Source: Mesostigma viride (lineage: Eukaryota; Streptophyta; Mesostigmatophyceae; Mesostigmatales; Mesostigmataceae). From it: a stretch of 64,000 nt of DNA. Shown here piece by piece: positions 34,436 to 45,198 of this stretch. The DNA lies in assembly GCA_009746045.1 (NCBI GenBank), contig RPFO01000080.1:12008802-12072801 (forward strand), written 5' to 3'. Under the pieces are notes generated by a model, which saw only the letters and a program-made list of their open reading frames with translations, was not told the origin of the DNA and did not search any database. Within the stretch, counting starts at the first letter, position 1; every line of letters starts with the position of its first letter. The translations under genes and the position numbers were made by a program.

Positions 34436-35939
34436 ATATTTTTGCGATTTTTTTGGATTTTGTTTGGGCGGCTAAATGTACGGTCAAAGTACAGGTGGTA
34501 AGGGTACTTTTTCACGTGAAACGTGAGTTCCGGAAATGCACGACCTAGCCATGGCGGCTTGCGCCCATGCATGCAGTTTACGTTTGCGGACGATTTAGCT
34601 GGTAAAACCCAGGAAATAGATTTTATATGTCCTAAAGATGACACAAACCAATTTTTAGCTCCCGGGGATGCGATTTACCAGGTGTCGGCACTGCTCTTGC
34701 TGGAAAAAACTGCGACCAGGCAGGTTGACGGAATTGATGACTAAATTTACTTTACGGTGCATTTCGAAGGGTTTATATGCTTCTTTGTACTTATTATCAT
34801 GCATGTGTGTAGAATTAAGTCAGTGGCAGTAAAGATTTGATTATTTCGACCACTCTGTCATGTCATGGTTTGTGTGCCGCAAGTGTCACTTTTGCGGGCA
34901 CCGCCTGGGCCAAGATAACGCCATCCGTGCACGGTAAAGCTGAAATATCGTCACCTCATCGTTTTGTTATGTTCTTACATGAGTTTGAGCTTGCAAGGCG
35001 CTGTCAGTTTCGAATCTTGATGCGCTTTCTTGACCGTTGCCTGCCCCTCTCCAAACCCCCCATTTTTTATGATGTTACCAGGCATTTGCCTTACCCTAGT
35101 GTACTTTTGCAGTTTTTTAGGCGCTGTATGGGTTTAAATACCTTCATAGATGTTAGTTATTCTTTTGCTACGTTCATACTGCGTGATTGTATGGCCATGG
35201 GCTGCATCCAGCGTGCTTTCAAGCTTATACGGGTGAGTGAAGAATCTTGGTGATAAACCACTGTCATCATGTGCCAGCAAGTATGTTGGCCATGCCATGG
35301 CAAGGCAAAACAGTGTTAGCCATCTCTATTCTTGTTAAAAACAATTGAAATATGCTTAACCTACCCATTATATTGGTGGTTAAGGCTCATAATAAAACCC
35401 TTTGTAGGTAGGTATCAATGCCCATTCCCTACGTGCGTGCATAGGCTCTCACACATATACTAAGGTATAATATAACTGCAATATGATGATGCAAGTATGT
35501 TTTCCTGTTATGCTAGAAGGGAAATGAGTTGATTGGCATGGTTGGTTGCCACGGTGGTGTGTAGTATGACCGCACTTACATGCTTGCACATTGCTAGCAA
35601 CCTCGAAACCCATTCTTAGGGCTGGTGGTTTTTGGTGAGTTTCAGGTAGAGGCTGTGGCCAAATTGAGCCCAGTTTTTTGCCGTGTTTCAAGAACTATAT
35701 TGTTTACACGCCTATATTTTTTCAACATGCATATGGATTTTATTGAATTTTCCCAACTCGTCCTTCCACAGAAAATTGCCAAATCGCGAGCATGGGTTGA
35801 CACCCTTGTAAAATTTTACATGATTTGGTCAACATATGATTTTTTAGGCATATGCCCAAGCATTAGCATGATATTGAGTGCTCTGATGCATATCAAACAG
35901 ATGGGGTACCCCCTACCCTTACCGCTACATGATCTCAAA
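34436..35939. other. Interior of TTAA element, short unrecognised frames
   Basis: Frames at 34523-34744 (QFTFADDLAGKTQEIDFICP), 34837-35253 and 35625-35978 have ordinary amino-acid composition rather than low-complexity bias and could be exons of an element-encoded protein. I recognise no domain. Confidence 0.3.
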
Positions 35940-36325
35940 GTTGGCATACTCAGTCCTATTTTTAGGACTGAGTTTTGACGTACGACGTGTTAATGAAATA
36001 AAGACGTTGGCGCGAGCATTTCAAGTTGCAACCCACTGTCCGACGAGAAGATTCTTTCGTGATACCTTGATCAGGATCCGACCCGGGTCTGGTCATAGTA
36101 GGTCGCGCGGACGTAACACCGCCGGCAGTGTGCAGAATACCCGCGTAGGTTTTCTGGTGTTTATCGATGACACGGGCAGGGAATGCTGCGGGGGATAGGA
36201 CGGTGGCGACCGAGGGAGTGCCCCGAGGAAGGCGGCGTTGGGCGAACTGAGCGGTGCGGACGGTAGTGCATGCCTGCTGGATCTCAATATAAGCATCCTG
36301 GACTGTGGCGGTAAGCAAGGGGTAC

Positions 36326-37632
36326 CCAGGTTGGCAAATACGTGCGTATTGTCAAAATAAATACGGCAATACGCGTTTTTTTGGCCCCGACGTACTATAC
36401 GCGTATTTTGTCAGGAATACGTGATTTGGACTTGGAAATTTTTGAGGTTCGAGCTGGGGCAGCGCTTGGCGCCAGGCCAACCGGACCGTGGCGCGGCGCC
36501 TACCTTTACCAAGATTTTCTACTACGAACTAGGCAGCTTTTCGCAAGTCCAGTAATGACTTGGCAGTTGGCAAGCTAGCTGAAGCCTGAAATTACACGGA
36601 GTGAGTGCCAGCACGATGAAAATGCCAGCTGTGCTAGGAACGTGGTACTTGTAACACAGCCTGTATCAGCCTGTATTGCATGGCGGTGTGCCATTGGATT
36701 TTGTCGCCAAGGGCAATCGCGTTTTTGCAGCCATGCCAGAAAAAGGGCCAGAGCATAATCTTGTAACGAAAAGAACCAGTTGTCTTGGTGAAGGATGCTC
36801 TGGGGGAAACGGTTTCGCAGCTGAAGTTTAGCTGCTCATTTTGCGGCCACAATTTTACCAGTGGCGATGGCAAGCAGATTAGTGCGACCCGGATGCACGC
36901 ACATTTTGCGGGCATCGCAGGGCAGGGCATAGATGCTTGCTCTGACGCAAAGAGTGGGGAGAAACGGAGGTCAGAATTCCAGGAGTTGTTGAGCAAGAAG
37001 GCCGGGCTGAAGGCGATCGAGGAAGCAGCAGCACATTAGCTTCAGGACAATGGTGGAGAGCGGCCACGGCCTTGCTTCGGCCGGGGTCGGCAGGTGCAGG
37101 AGATCCTCGCCATGCATGCAGCAGACAATCACGAGGTTTGTGAGCCCCATAAACGAAGAGGAATGCCATCTCCTGGTGGTGAATTTCTTTGTTGAGAATG
37201 CTATTTCCTTTCACGCGGCTCAGAGCCGCTCTTTCAAGGCGATGATTGCCGGCCTTAGTCAGTACAAAGGGCTGATCACTGCTCCCGTACTTGGCATGCA
37301 CAATGAATCCTTGCAAGGAATGTGCACATGCAGTAATGGGTAAATTATGGTGGCAGGTTGGTAGGGAATAAGTGCAAGGAATGTGCACATATTGCATTAA
37401 AAATTTATGGCAGGCTCAGGTGGGGAATAAGTGCAAGGAATGGTGCAGATTAAATTATGCCTTCCACCATAATTTACTGATCTCCATGCATAACTATGCC
37501 CCCTACTAAGGCCTAAACCCTAAAGGCCCATTCATAACCATGCTGCACACTGCCACGTATTCTGGTGACGTATTCTGCCATGCTCCACGTATAATACTCG
37601 TATTTTGAGGCCGACGTATTTGACGACCCTGG
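36326..37632 (+). mobile_element. hAT DNA transposon (1.3 kb, internally deleted) with 8-bp TSD
   Basis: AGGGGTAC occurs on both sides (36318-36325 and 37633-37640). The termini are CCAGGTTGGCAAATACGT and, reverse-complemented at the right, CCAGGGTCGTCAAATACGT. An 8-bp duplication with CAGGG-type ends ending in CAAA is the hAT signature. Further inverted CGTATT-rich subterminal repeats lie inside. Most of the transposase is missing. It is inserted in an RLE-type LINE. Confidence 0.88.
36785..37343 (+). pseudogene. hAT transposase N-terminal fragment (BED-type zinc finger)
   Basis: First frame (36785-37039): LKFSCSFCGHNFTSGDGKQI, TRMHAHFAGIAGQGIDAC, a C-x2-C ... H-x-H/C finger of BED type as found at the start of hAT transposases. 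After a stop at 37037-37039 a second frame (37050-37343) continues with QQTITRFVSP and FVENAISFHAAQSRSFKAMI, matching the region after the BED finger in hAT transposases. The RNase-H-like catalytic core and C-terminal dimerisation region are absent, so it cannot be active. Confidence 0.75.
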
Positions 37633-38192
37633 AGGGGTACTAAGGGGCTGCATGGCGGGGTCCAAGAGGTCAGGCGCCTCCATGGCCAAAAGGGGGAGTC
37701 CTGAGCCGACACATTAATTTCCGCCCACGACTGAGCGACAGAGCCCAAAAACGCCGCCGGGGCCAGTCGGGCTGCGCGGCTCAGGCCGCAGCCGCCCATT
37801 CGGCCGGGAAGGGAAGCGATGCGGATAGAATGAGTCGGGAGATCGGGGCCGGGAACCAGCTGCGCCAAGGCCCGACTGGATGCGTTCGTCATGGCCCTCC
37901 GGCTCGGCGGCGAGCCGGACCTGGGCTGGGAGGGCGCCCCGGAGCCAATTGATAAACGACGCGAGGGTGCGCGCAAAACCAGAGAAGCAGCCCCTTGGTC
38001 TGCGAATAATGAAGGCAAGCAATCAATATGGGCAAGACCTCGGCAGTGCGCTCCTCGATGGCGGCCCACAGGGCGTCCATGACAAAATCGGGGTCGCCGA
38101 CCGTAACGCCGAGGACGTCCAAGTCCCACAGAGATGTTCGTTCCGGCCCAGTTGCTGCGGCGGAAAGCCCGAGCAATCGCCCTGGGGCTAGC

Positions 38193-39928
38193 TGTCGCGT
38201 TTGCGTGCCATTTTGAACATCCTGGACTGGTCATTACCACTACTTGGAATGCATCCACTATCAGGATAATCATGTGTGTGATATGCCACCTCCCCCCGGG
38301 CCACTCTTTAGCTCACAACAACTTGAGAGCAAAAAGTGAAAGAAAGGCATCTCACACAAAAGAAGGAAGCCCAAAGAGGGCTTCATTCCAGGCAGCACAA
38401 AAAAAAAAAATTCCCGAGCTGCTCAAAGATGCTTTTCCAGGATCAGCAACAACCTTAACATGCATGCTTTTTAAGGCTTAGCAATAACCCCTTCAATGGC
38501 TTTTTACAGGGAAAAGCCTAACCTCTTCAGATGCTTTTGAAGGCTAAGCAATAACCTCTTCCTTGTGCTTCCCTGGGTGAAGCAGGAGGAACCCCAGGCT
38601 GGCCGGACTGAACCCATCATGGGTTGTTCGCTCGTTGAAATCAAGTGAGATGCAGGTCACGGACATACTTGGCCGCAGACCTCATGACCGGCAATTCCGT
38701 AGCCAGCCAGGTGTAGAATAAAACCATGATGCTTTATATATTTGGAAAGCAACCAAACCATTCACATTTAATTTCAAAAGACATCGACAAGAATACAAGT
38801 GTTGTCTAGTCGTATAATGTCGTACTTGTGCGTCACTGTCCAAATAAGGCTAAGCGGTTCTTGATAACCTAGCAGGCCTCGGGTGACGCCACACTGCTCC
38901 GCTTGGCTTACGGCTGGCAGTGTCCTTTAGCGCCCCCTATCCTGTCTACCTATATATCCCGCTTACCCCAGCTATGGCTCACTGGCCAATGACGACCGGG
39001 TTCCTTCCCGAGTCTCGCCCACAATACACACATCATCTTGACGAAACCAAACAGTTATCACTTCCGTCAACCAATCTCATGACAATTACTCATTGCAACC
39101 ACTCTCGGGGGCTGCTCCGGATTGTTCCACTATTAAACCCCTTGACGACAACACCAAGTTGTGAGGGAGAGTAACGAGCGAACAACGACCACCATGGCCG
39201 CTGCCGTGCTCCTAAATACCTCCAAAAATCCCGGCATCCATGCGCTGTCGCATTTGCCAGCAAGCCGCCTGACGTGCAGTTAGACTGCCAGCAAAATGCT
39301 TAGCAAGTCTGTTCTTGCCCACGCTCCTTGCTATGATATGCTCACATGGGTCTTATTGCACCCACAGTTTGCCGGATCGTTAGCCTGTCCTTTTAGCTAG
39401 CCGCGCCCGATTGCAGCTGTGGCATGCCTTTGGCATGAAGGAGACTGGGGGTCTCTGCCCTTTCTCCTGTAGTGCACTCACAGGGATTAAAAGCACTTCG
39501 GTGCTCCGTGACTCCCCAACGGGAGCACGAGTTTAATTAATTAATTAATTAATTAAGTCTGTTCGACAGCCACGTGCGAGCCAGCACACCGCACACTACG
39601 ATCTGCGTATCTAGCTTTGTCCGATGGACTGAACATCATTCCGTCTGGACAATACAAAAGATTCGTAACTGCCAAATGTCACGCACCGGAATATTGCGTA
39701 AGCCACCAAGGCTTTGCGCCCCAAAGTCTTGTGCCTGAACCTAAGTCAGGTCACCTAAGACTGTCACTCTAGAAATTCAGGCCTTTCCGGCGCGGCGCTC
39801 CACACCGGCCCAAGGAACAAAGCCTGCGGCCTACTGAATCGGAACCAACCAAACGTCGGTAACGATTCCGATTACGGCAACCGCGTAACTTCTTAAGTGC
39901 ACGGACGTAAATGATCACGGACGTGACA
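38193..39928 (-). mobile_element. LTR-like unit 3 (divergent solo copy, minus strand)
   Basis: Reverse-oriented relative of the units at 19509 and 20952: it starts TGTCGCGTTTGCGTGCC and ends GATCACGGACGTGACA. The left 450 bp are divergent, the rest near identical. It contains a 240-bp insertion. I find no 4-bp target duplication around it. Confidence 0.65.
39315..39554 (+). mobile_element. SINE-like 240-bp insertion with TTAA tail
   Basis: Flanked by AAGTCTGTTC on both sides (39305-39314, 39555-39564). It ends with a CTCCC-CAAC-GGGAG hairpin and a TTTAATTAATTAATTAA tail, the same end as the LINE and ORF1-only elements. The body is not obviously tRNA-derived and has no coding capacity; it may be a short non-autonomous partner or a very truncated divergent LINE. 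Confidence 0.75.
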
Positions 39929-39930
39929 GG

Positions 39931-40276
39931 GCGAGTACACCGCGCATTTGGCCAGGGTCGACTCGAGGATGATGGCAGCCACGGCCGTATGCAGGGCCAG
40001 AAGGGCCGCGTTGGTGTCCTGCACGGTGCCGGCATGATGAGGTATAGACTGAGATGTTGTCGAGGTGTCTGAGTAAGAGGGGTTGAGCGGATGACGCCAA
40101 CAGCGTCTTAATTTGCTCTGCATGTCATCTAAAGTCATGTCACGGTATGTCCAAATATGTTGGCCACCACGTCGCCTAACCCTGGCAGGGCCTGACCATG
40201 TAAGAGGATATCTCCCGGGCTGGCCAGTCTGCAAGGAACCAGCAGGGCCCTCATCTGTATCAACCTGATTAATCAC
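39931..40276 (-). pseudogene. Divergent RT-type LINE C-terminal fragment
   Basis: A minus-strand frame from 40276 contains GQPGRYPLTWSGPARVRRRG and TYRDMTLDDMQSKL, aligning with GQPGRHILTWPGPKDIPKRV ... NYVQMLLDDL in the copy at 58713-59091. Downstream sequence (ESTLAKCAVYSPC) differs, so it is another subfamily or a chimera. Confidence 0.55.
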
Positions 40277-40499
40277 GTTACGTGGCTAGATGGCCAGCAA
40301 ACTGTAGTCTACGCTGCCCAATAATATCAGCCACACATGCTTGCCAAACTTAATCACACACGGAGGCACCACCGATTGGGGGGTGGTGTCCTTCATTACT
40401 GTCTGCCACCTATCTTTACGCGTCATTTGCCTCCATTAATTAATTAATTAATTAGGAACATCACTCCGTTGGGAGTCAATGTAGCACATATCCCTGAGA

Positions 40500-41457
40500 A
40501 AATGGAGTCAATGTTAAGCAGCACGCCACCTCCACCACCTCCGCCGTCGCCGCCCAGCTTAAGCAGCAGACGCTGGACCTCCGGCGGCGAGGAGGCGCCG
40601 AGCTCGCCAAGCGCAGCCTTAACGTCATAGTCAAGCACTTCGACCCGCTGCAGGACGAGACCCCCGAGACCCTTGCCCTGGCGTTTGAGAACAAAATCCT
40701 TGTCCCCATGGCTATCACTGGTGAAGGGCAAGCTAAGCTTGTCCCCCTTGCTCCTCACCTTTAATTGACACCATGGCGGATAAGATGGAGTTCCTCAAGT
40801 GTCGCAAGCGGCTTGGGGGGACCGCCTACACGCTGGCCCCACGACTTGACCTTGACGCAGCAACAACGGCGACGGGAGTTATGGCCCGAACTACCTCCAG
40901 CTTCGGCAGACGGCGGGGCAGATCAAGCCGGTCTACTGGAAGGGGGCGGACATCTACGTCGCCCACAAGCCCTGGCAGGCGACCCCTGCCGCCCCAGCCA
41001 CCCCAGCCACCCCAGCCTAGGGAATATATAGCAGTAGTGTAGACTAGAAAGCTTAGTGACGTGGCCATGTATCGGCCTACGTGATGGGCCCACACCCGCC
41101 CTTGCAATAGCCGTAGCAATTTCGAGTCATGCTTTGCCCATGCAGGGAGTTCCCTGCTGAGATCGAGGCCATGTGTACCCTAGCTATAGCCTAGCCACAT
41201 ACCTTCCACCCTATATGTCATGCAGGCCTTCTAGGCCCTCTCCTCAAGCCCCCCCTGGGTGCCTGTGCTTGTTTAGGAGGCATGAACCATCATGGAGGTG
41301 CAGGTGCTGCACCTAGTGCACCCAGAGCAGGTGATAGTTGTACATCCTACACCTGCAGGTTGTCGCCCCGATTGTATTACAAACCCATAATAGATGCCCC
41401 TTTCTCAGGGCTATGTGTTACATATGCTCCCCACGGAGTTATGATTTTAATTAATTA
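40500..41457 (+). mobile_element. Nested ORF1-only retroelement (plus strand, 5' truncated)
   Basis: Bracketed by ATCCCTGAGA (40490-40499, 41458-41467). Carries ORF1 from about the RRM (RSLNVIVKHFD equivalent) to QQQRRRELWP, broken by an internal stop/frameshift near 40760, then a 3' UTR ending GGCTATGTGTTACATATGCT, hairpin and TTTTAATTAATTAA. Pseudogene-grade coding. Confidence 0.85.
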
Positions 41458-41692
41458 ATCCCTGAGATCAAGGGGCATATGGCTTTTAATACATCCTAGG
41501 CTACTTCATGCAAGGGTGGGAATGTAAGCTACCCGTGCTCTAGGTGCACCAGGGCACGTACCGGCACCACCATGCTGTCTCAGGTTCAACCCGCCGAAGG
41601 GGGGGATCCTGGCACGGGGGAGGAAGATCATCATGGCTATACAAGGGCTAGGGCATGGCTTCTCGACAGAGAGCATCTCTCTGCATAGGCAT

Positions 41693-42247
41693 TAATTAAT
41701 TAATTAATAAGCACGTGACTGCGTCACGTGGGTGCCAATACAGAGTAAAGGAACCTTCAACCCTATATACACAGTGAGAAGGAGGGAGGGCGCCCTAGCT
41801 TCTCTCACTGCCGCAGGTGGGCAGGCCACAGAGCGCTCTCTCCACGGCATGGTGCCGGGGCGCAACACTGTGGGTGCAATACAACCAGTGCAATACCATA
41901 GGTAGGCTGACGCATAGCTTATGCTACAAATGTGAGGTGGGCTCAAGACGTCGGCTAATTAAGGCGCAAGCTGATGGCCACAAGGTGCCAGAGCTAATTG
42001 AAGGTACTATAACGCTGTGCGCTAATATCGTTTCAAGTGCTGTAATGCCTAAGCTATCCCATCATCGATTGCCCCCATCTAGACAACTAGCTGGAGTGCT
42101 CTATCCCGGGGAAGCCCGGGGGGGCTTCCACAGTTTCTTGTTGACGTAGAGGTCCCCGCCCCGCCAGTACACTTGGGGCTTCTCGGGGTTGGTCTTGTGG
42201 CGGATGTAGTCGGGCCACTGATCGCGGCGTTGCTGCTGCTGGGCTGG
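41693..42247 (-). mobile_element. Nested divergent ORF1-only retroelement (minus strand, 5' truncated)
   Basis: CTGCATAGGCAT flanks it (41681-41692, 42248-42259). The minus strand reads AQQQQRRDQWPDYIRHKTN, VYWRGGDLYVNKKLW, a clear variant of the ORF1 C-terminus. Its 3' end has a different but perfect hairpin (CACGTGAC-GCA-GTCACGTG) before the TTAATTAA tail. Confidence 0.8.
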
Positions 42248-42430
42248 CTGCATAGGCATAGCATGGCTAAATTCTTAATGCAACATCCATGGGGGTCCCA
42301 TTATAGACATAGCGTGGCTAAATGTTGAAGGCATCCGTCCATGGATGGGGGCCATTATGGGCGCACATGCGCGGGGGCCACATGATAGGCTAAGCCTTAC
42401 TAATCTACACTACTGGTATATATATTCCTA

Positions 42431-43345
42431 TCTCCCTCGGTCGCCTCCGTTCAATCTCCCGCCGCATTCCCTGCTCGCGTCATCGATAAACACCAGAAAA
42501 CCTACGCGGGTATTCTGCACACGGCTGATTGGATTGCTCTTTTCGCGGACCTCAACGCCCAGGGACGTGCGTGGCTGTTCTCGCTTTCCTTGCGGAGTGT
42601 GGGCTCGGCGTACCTTCGTGCTCTTCCCATGGCCCCCCCATTCGCCTTGGCTCCCAGCCACTACTCGGTGGCGCTCCGGCACCAGCTATTTGCCCCGCAG
42701 CCTCTTGTTCCGGCCGGGCGGCCTTGTGGTAGCTGTAGGCAGCCGCTGGATCCCACGGGGACTCACTACCTTGCCTGCATGGGGGGCCAACAGAATCAGA
42801 ATTGGTATTTGTATTTGCACACTGTCCTCCTGACGGTGGTGCTCGCCATGATTCGGTCGGTTTTCCCCCACGCGAACATCCGGTCCGAGGATGCGGATGG
42901 CGCTGCCTTCTATTCCCCCAACCACCGGCCTGACATCGTGGTGCTGGACTTTGAGGGGGGTGGCCGGCATCTGCTTATTGACGTTTCGGTGGCGCGGCCC
43001 TTGGCTCTTAGCCACGTGGCTGGGGCCTCCCTCACGGCAGGTTACACGGCGGACCGGGCGGAGCGGGCCAAGCTCCTGGCCTACGGCGACGTCGGGCACC
43101 ATCGTGTGGTGCCCTTCGTCCTGGAGGAGTTTGGGGCCATGGGGCCCCTGACCTCCGCCTTCTTCAAGGAGTGTTGCCGGCTCCGGGAGGACCGGCTGGA
43201 CCTGGAGGGCCAGCGGGCCCCATGGTCGGCGCGGACCTGGACGTCATATTGGCGTCAGCGCTTGTCGGTGGCGCTGACTCGGGCCATGGCTGACATCATG
43301 CTCCGCCGTACGCGGGCTGATTTTGCGGTGCAGCAGGGCTATTAG
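42431..43345 (+). CDS. LINE polyprotein C-terminus: CCHC finger + restriction-like endonuclease (5' truncated)
   Basis: Open from the 5' truncation to a TAG at 43343-43345, about 304 codons, no internal stop. It reads AAFPARVIDKHQKTYAGILH, then a CCHC knuckle (CGSCRQPLDPTGTHYLAC), then RPDIVVLDFEGGGRHLLIDV. A CCHC motif followed by a PD-x(n)-D segment is the arrangement of restriction-like endonucleases at the C-terminus of R2/R4/CRE-type LINEs, which nick the target for reverse transcription. No start codon belongs to this fragment; the RT domain is missing. Assignment to a particular clade needs the RT. Confidence 0.7.
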   Translation, partial: SPSVASVQSPAAFPARVIDKHQKTYAGILHTADWIALFADLNAQGRAWLFSLSLRSVGSAYLRALPMAPPFALAPSHYSVALRHQLFAPQPLVPAGRPCGSCRQPLDPTGTHYLACMGGQQNQNWYLYLHTVLLTVVLAMIRSVFPHANIRSEDADGAAFYSPNHRPDIVVLDFEGGGRHLLIDVSVARPLALSHVAGASLTAGYTADRAERAKLLAYGDVGHHRVVPFVLEEFGAMGPLTSAFFKECCRLREDRLDLEGQRAPWSARTWTSYWRQRLSVALTRAMADIMLRRTRADFAVQQGY

Positions 43346-43481
43346 GTTCCTCCCGTTAGGCGTTTCCATTGGTCTTATCGTAGTATAGAGCTTTGACATG
43401 GCTCTGTATATAGGTTTATAGCTGGGCGTTTGCTTTGGTTTGAGTGATTTCACTCTGCTGTAAGTAATTATATTTTTAAAA
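42431..43481 (+). mobile_element. RLE-type LINE copy 4, 5' truncated, nested in copy D
   Basis: TATATATTCCTA lies at 42419-42430 and 43482-43493. It carries the C-terminal third of the LINE protein and a 135-bp 3' UTR ending TAAGTAATTATATTTTTAAAA. This is the best-preserved copy of the family in the window. Confidence 0.87.
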
Positions 43482-43492
43482 TATATATTCCT

Positions 43493-44335
43493 AGTCTGAG
43501 GTGGCAGGAGGGGGCTGCCAGGGCTTGTGGTCAACGCGGATGACCGCCCCCCTCCAGTATACCGGCTTCCCCCTTGCGCTCTGCCGGAGCTGAAGGTAGG
43601 TCGGCCATAGCTCGCATCGCCGCTGTTGCTGGGCCAGGGTCAAGTCGTTGTCCAGCGTGAAGCGAGTCTCCGAGAGCTTCTTGCGGCATTAATTAAGGAA
43701 CGCCAGCTTGTCCGCCATGTACTTGTCCGCCATGTACTTAAAGGTGAGGAGCACGGGTGCCGGGCCAGCCTTCCCCCGCGCGCAGGGAAGGCGGACAGCC
43801 GACATGTCCAGCTCACCAGTGAGTGACATGGGGGCAAAAATGGCGCGCTTAAATGCCTCAAGAAGGCTCGTGGAGGTCTCACCTGCCGGCTGGTCGAAGT
43901 GCTTGACGATGACATTGTGGCTGCGCCGGGCGATGTCGGCTTCCTCGCGACGGTCGAGGGCTTGTTGCTTGAGTTGTGCCGAGATGGTGGAGGTGGTGGA
44001 GGTGGTGTGCTGCAAGTCCCGGCCCAGGTGGAGGGAGCATCGCCGGCCGGGCCAGCAGGTGCCGGCTGGGCGGCGATGTCCTTCACCGCCTGGGCGGTGA
44101 GGCCGTCGGTGTCATGCAAGCCCTCAAGGGCGGTGGCGGTGGCTTGAAGGCGGTGGTCGAGGTCGAGGAGCTGGGCTTTGATGTCGGCAGTGGAGGTGGA
44201 GGCGGCGGCGGTGGAAATGTGAGGAAGTTCAGCAGTCAGCGTGCCACCCATTGCTGCGACGTCGGCAGCAAGGGGGGTCACGTGCTGCTGAAAGGCTTCC
44301 GTGAGGATGGAACGGAGGTTGCCTCCATGTTACAG
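43493..44335 (-). pseudogene. ORF1 of copy D, interrupted
   Basis: From the 5' side: HVTPLAADVAAMGGTLTAEL, a coiled-coil, RSHNVIVKHFDQPAGETSTS, LLTFKYMADK, then a stop at a TTAATTAA (43689-43696), then the C-terminal part RRELWPTYLQLRQ in the following frame to 43493. A 15-bp duplication doubles YMADK. The same TTAA site carries a transposon in the copy at 56768. Confidence 0.75.
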
Positions 44336-44345
44336 ACAAACCAGA

Positions 44346-45197
44346 GGGTTCCCCGGGCGTGAGCCCGCCCCGGCGAGGGTAGCACATGTCCATGCCTAGC
44401 CTATCGCGGAAGTCCACGGAGGGCAGCCCGGCCGGCGCGCGCAGCGGGGGGCATGCCACGTGAGGACACACTCTCGGGCTGGCCGGGCGGGCTTGGTGCC
44501 ACTGGCTAGTCTATCTGATGTATATACCTGATCTGTGCGGGCCAGCCGGCCAGGTGCCCGGCTAGGCTCAGGCGCCTGTGCCTAAGAAGGTGGGAAACAT
44601 ATGGCGCTTGGTATGGTAAGGCCAATGCGTTACACAAGGCTCGATCCACTGGAAATCAACGTGGCTTTCGGCGATTACTGCATGGCAATCGGCCGCCGCT
44701 TTGTGCATCGACCTGTGAAGCACAACCTCAGAACTTACAGCGAGATTGAATCAGCCGCTAGGATTCAATGCGCCTGCATCATCCTCCCAAAGTTTCCCAA
44801 AATAGCACTCTCAATCGCTAGACAATGGAGCGAACAAGGTATGACCTTCAACATTGGTCGGTGAACCAGACATGCGAACCAAACATGCATTGGTCGGTCC
44901 CATGCATTATAGATACAGTTCTCCTTCTCGAGCCCAACCTGCCTAGCCACCCCCCAAAACAATGGATATCCTATCACGATAGAGAACTGCGTATTATCGC
45001 CAATGTCACTCTTGCATCTTCAACCAGTCAGGCGGGTGGTGCCTCTGCAACCAGTCAGGGTGATGGTGCCTCTAGAACCAGCCAACCGGATGATGATATC
45101 CTTCATTGTCAACCTGAGGACCCCCCGCGTCGTCATTCGTCAAAATCCACCCCCCGCGTCTTCACAATCAAGCCCCGGGCCACGTCTTCAACCTGCC
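44346..45197. other. Unassigned sequence with one small open frame
   Basis: 44601-44864 encodes 87 residues (MALGMVRPMRYTRLDPLEIN...) of normal composition, preceded and followed by nothing I recognise. The rest shows no gene or repeat signal. Confidence 0.3.
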
Positions 45198-45198
45198 A

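Larger units (their letters stand above)
31944..35989. mobile_element. 4.05-kb TTAA-flanked element with short TIRs (tentative)
   Basis: Left end CACGTCGTTCGTCA and right end (reverse complement) CACGTCGTACGTCA, 13 of 14 identical, both next to TTAA (31940-31943, 35990-35993). Just inside each end is a short hairpin of CTCAGTCCTATTYTTAGGAC type. TTAA duplication is the piggyBac signature, but I see no DDD transposase. Contents are a tandem duplication and short frames I do not recognise (34523-34744, 34837-35253, 35625-35978). Confidence 0.5.
36105..38190 (-). pseudogene. RLE-type LINE fragment (copy 3), frame-broken, split by a hAT element
   Basis: On the minus strand from 38176: VLGVTVGDPDFVMDALWAAI and QTKGLLLWFCAHPRV (the part after the RT palm), then in other frames MGGCGLSRAARLAPAAFLGS and WAEINV, and after the hAT insertion TATVQDAYIEIQQ ... 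AAFPARVIDKHQKTYAGILH. The last segment is also the start of the copy at 42431, proving they are the same family. At least one frameshift; both ends truncated. Confidence 0.75.
40434..44345 (-). mobile_element. ORF1-only retroelement, copy D, carrying three nested insertions
   Basis: Homology to the copy at 16963 runs in pieces from the 3' tail leftwards: 40434-40499, 41458-41692, 42248-42430 and 43482-44345. Between them lie three other elements, each with its own target duplication. The order of homology is uninterrupted once the three are removed, so D is the host. It is 5' truncated inside ORF1. Confidence 0.85.
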
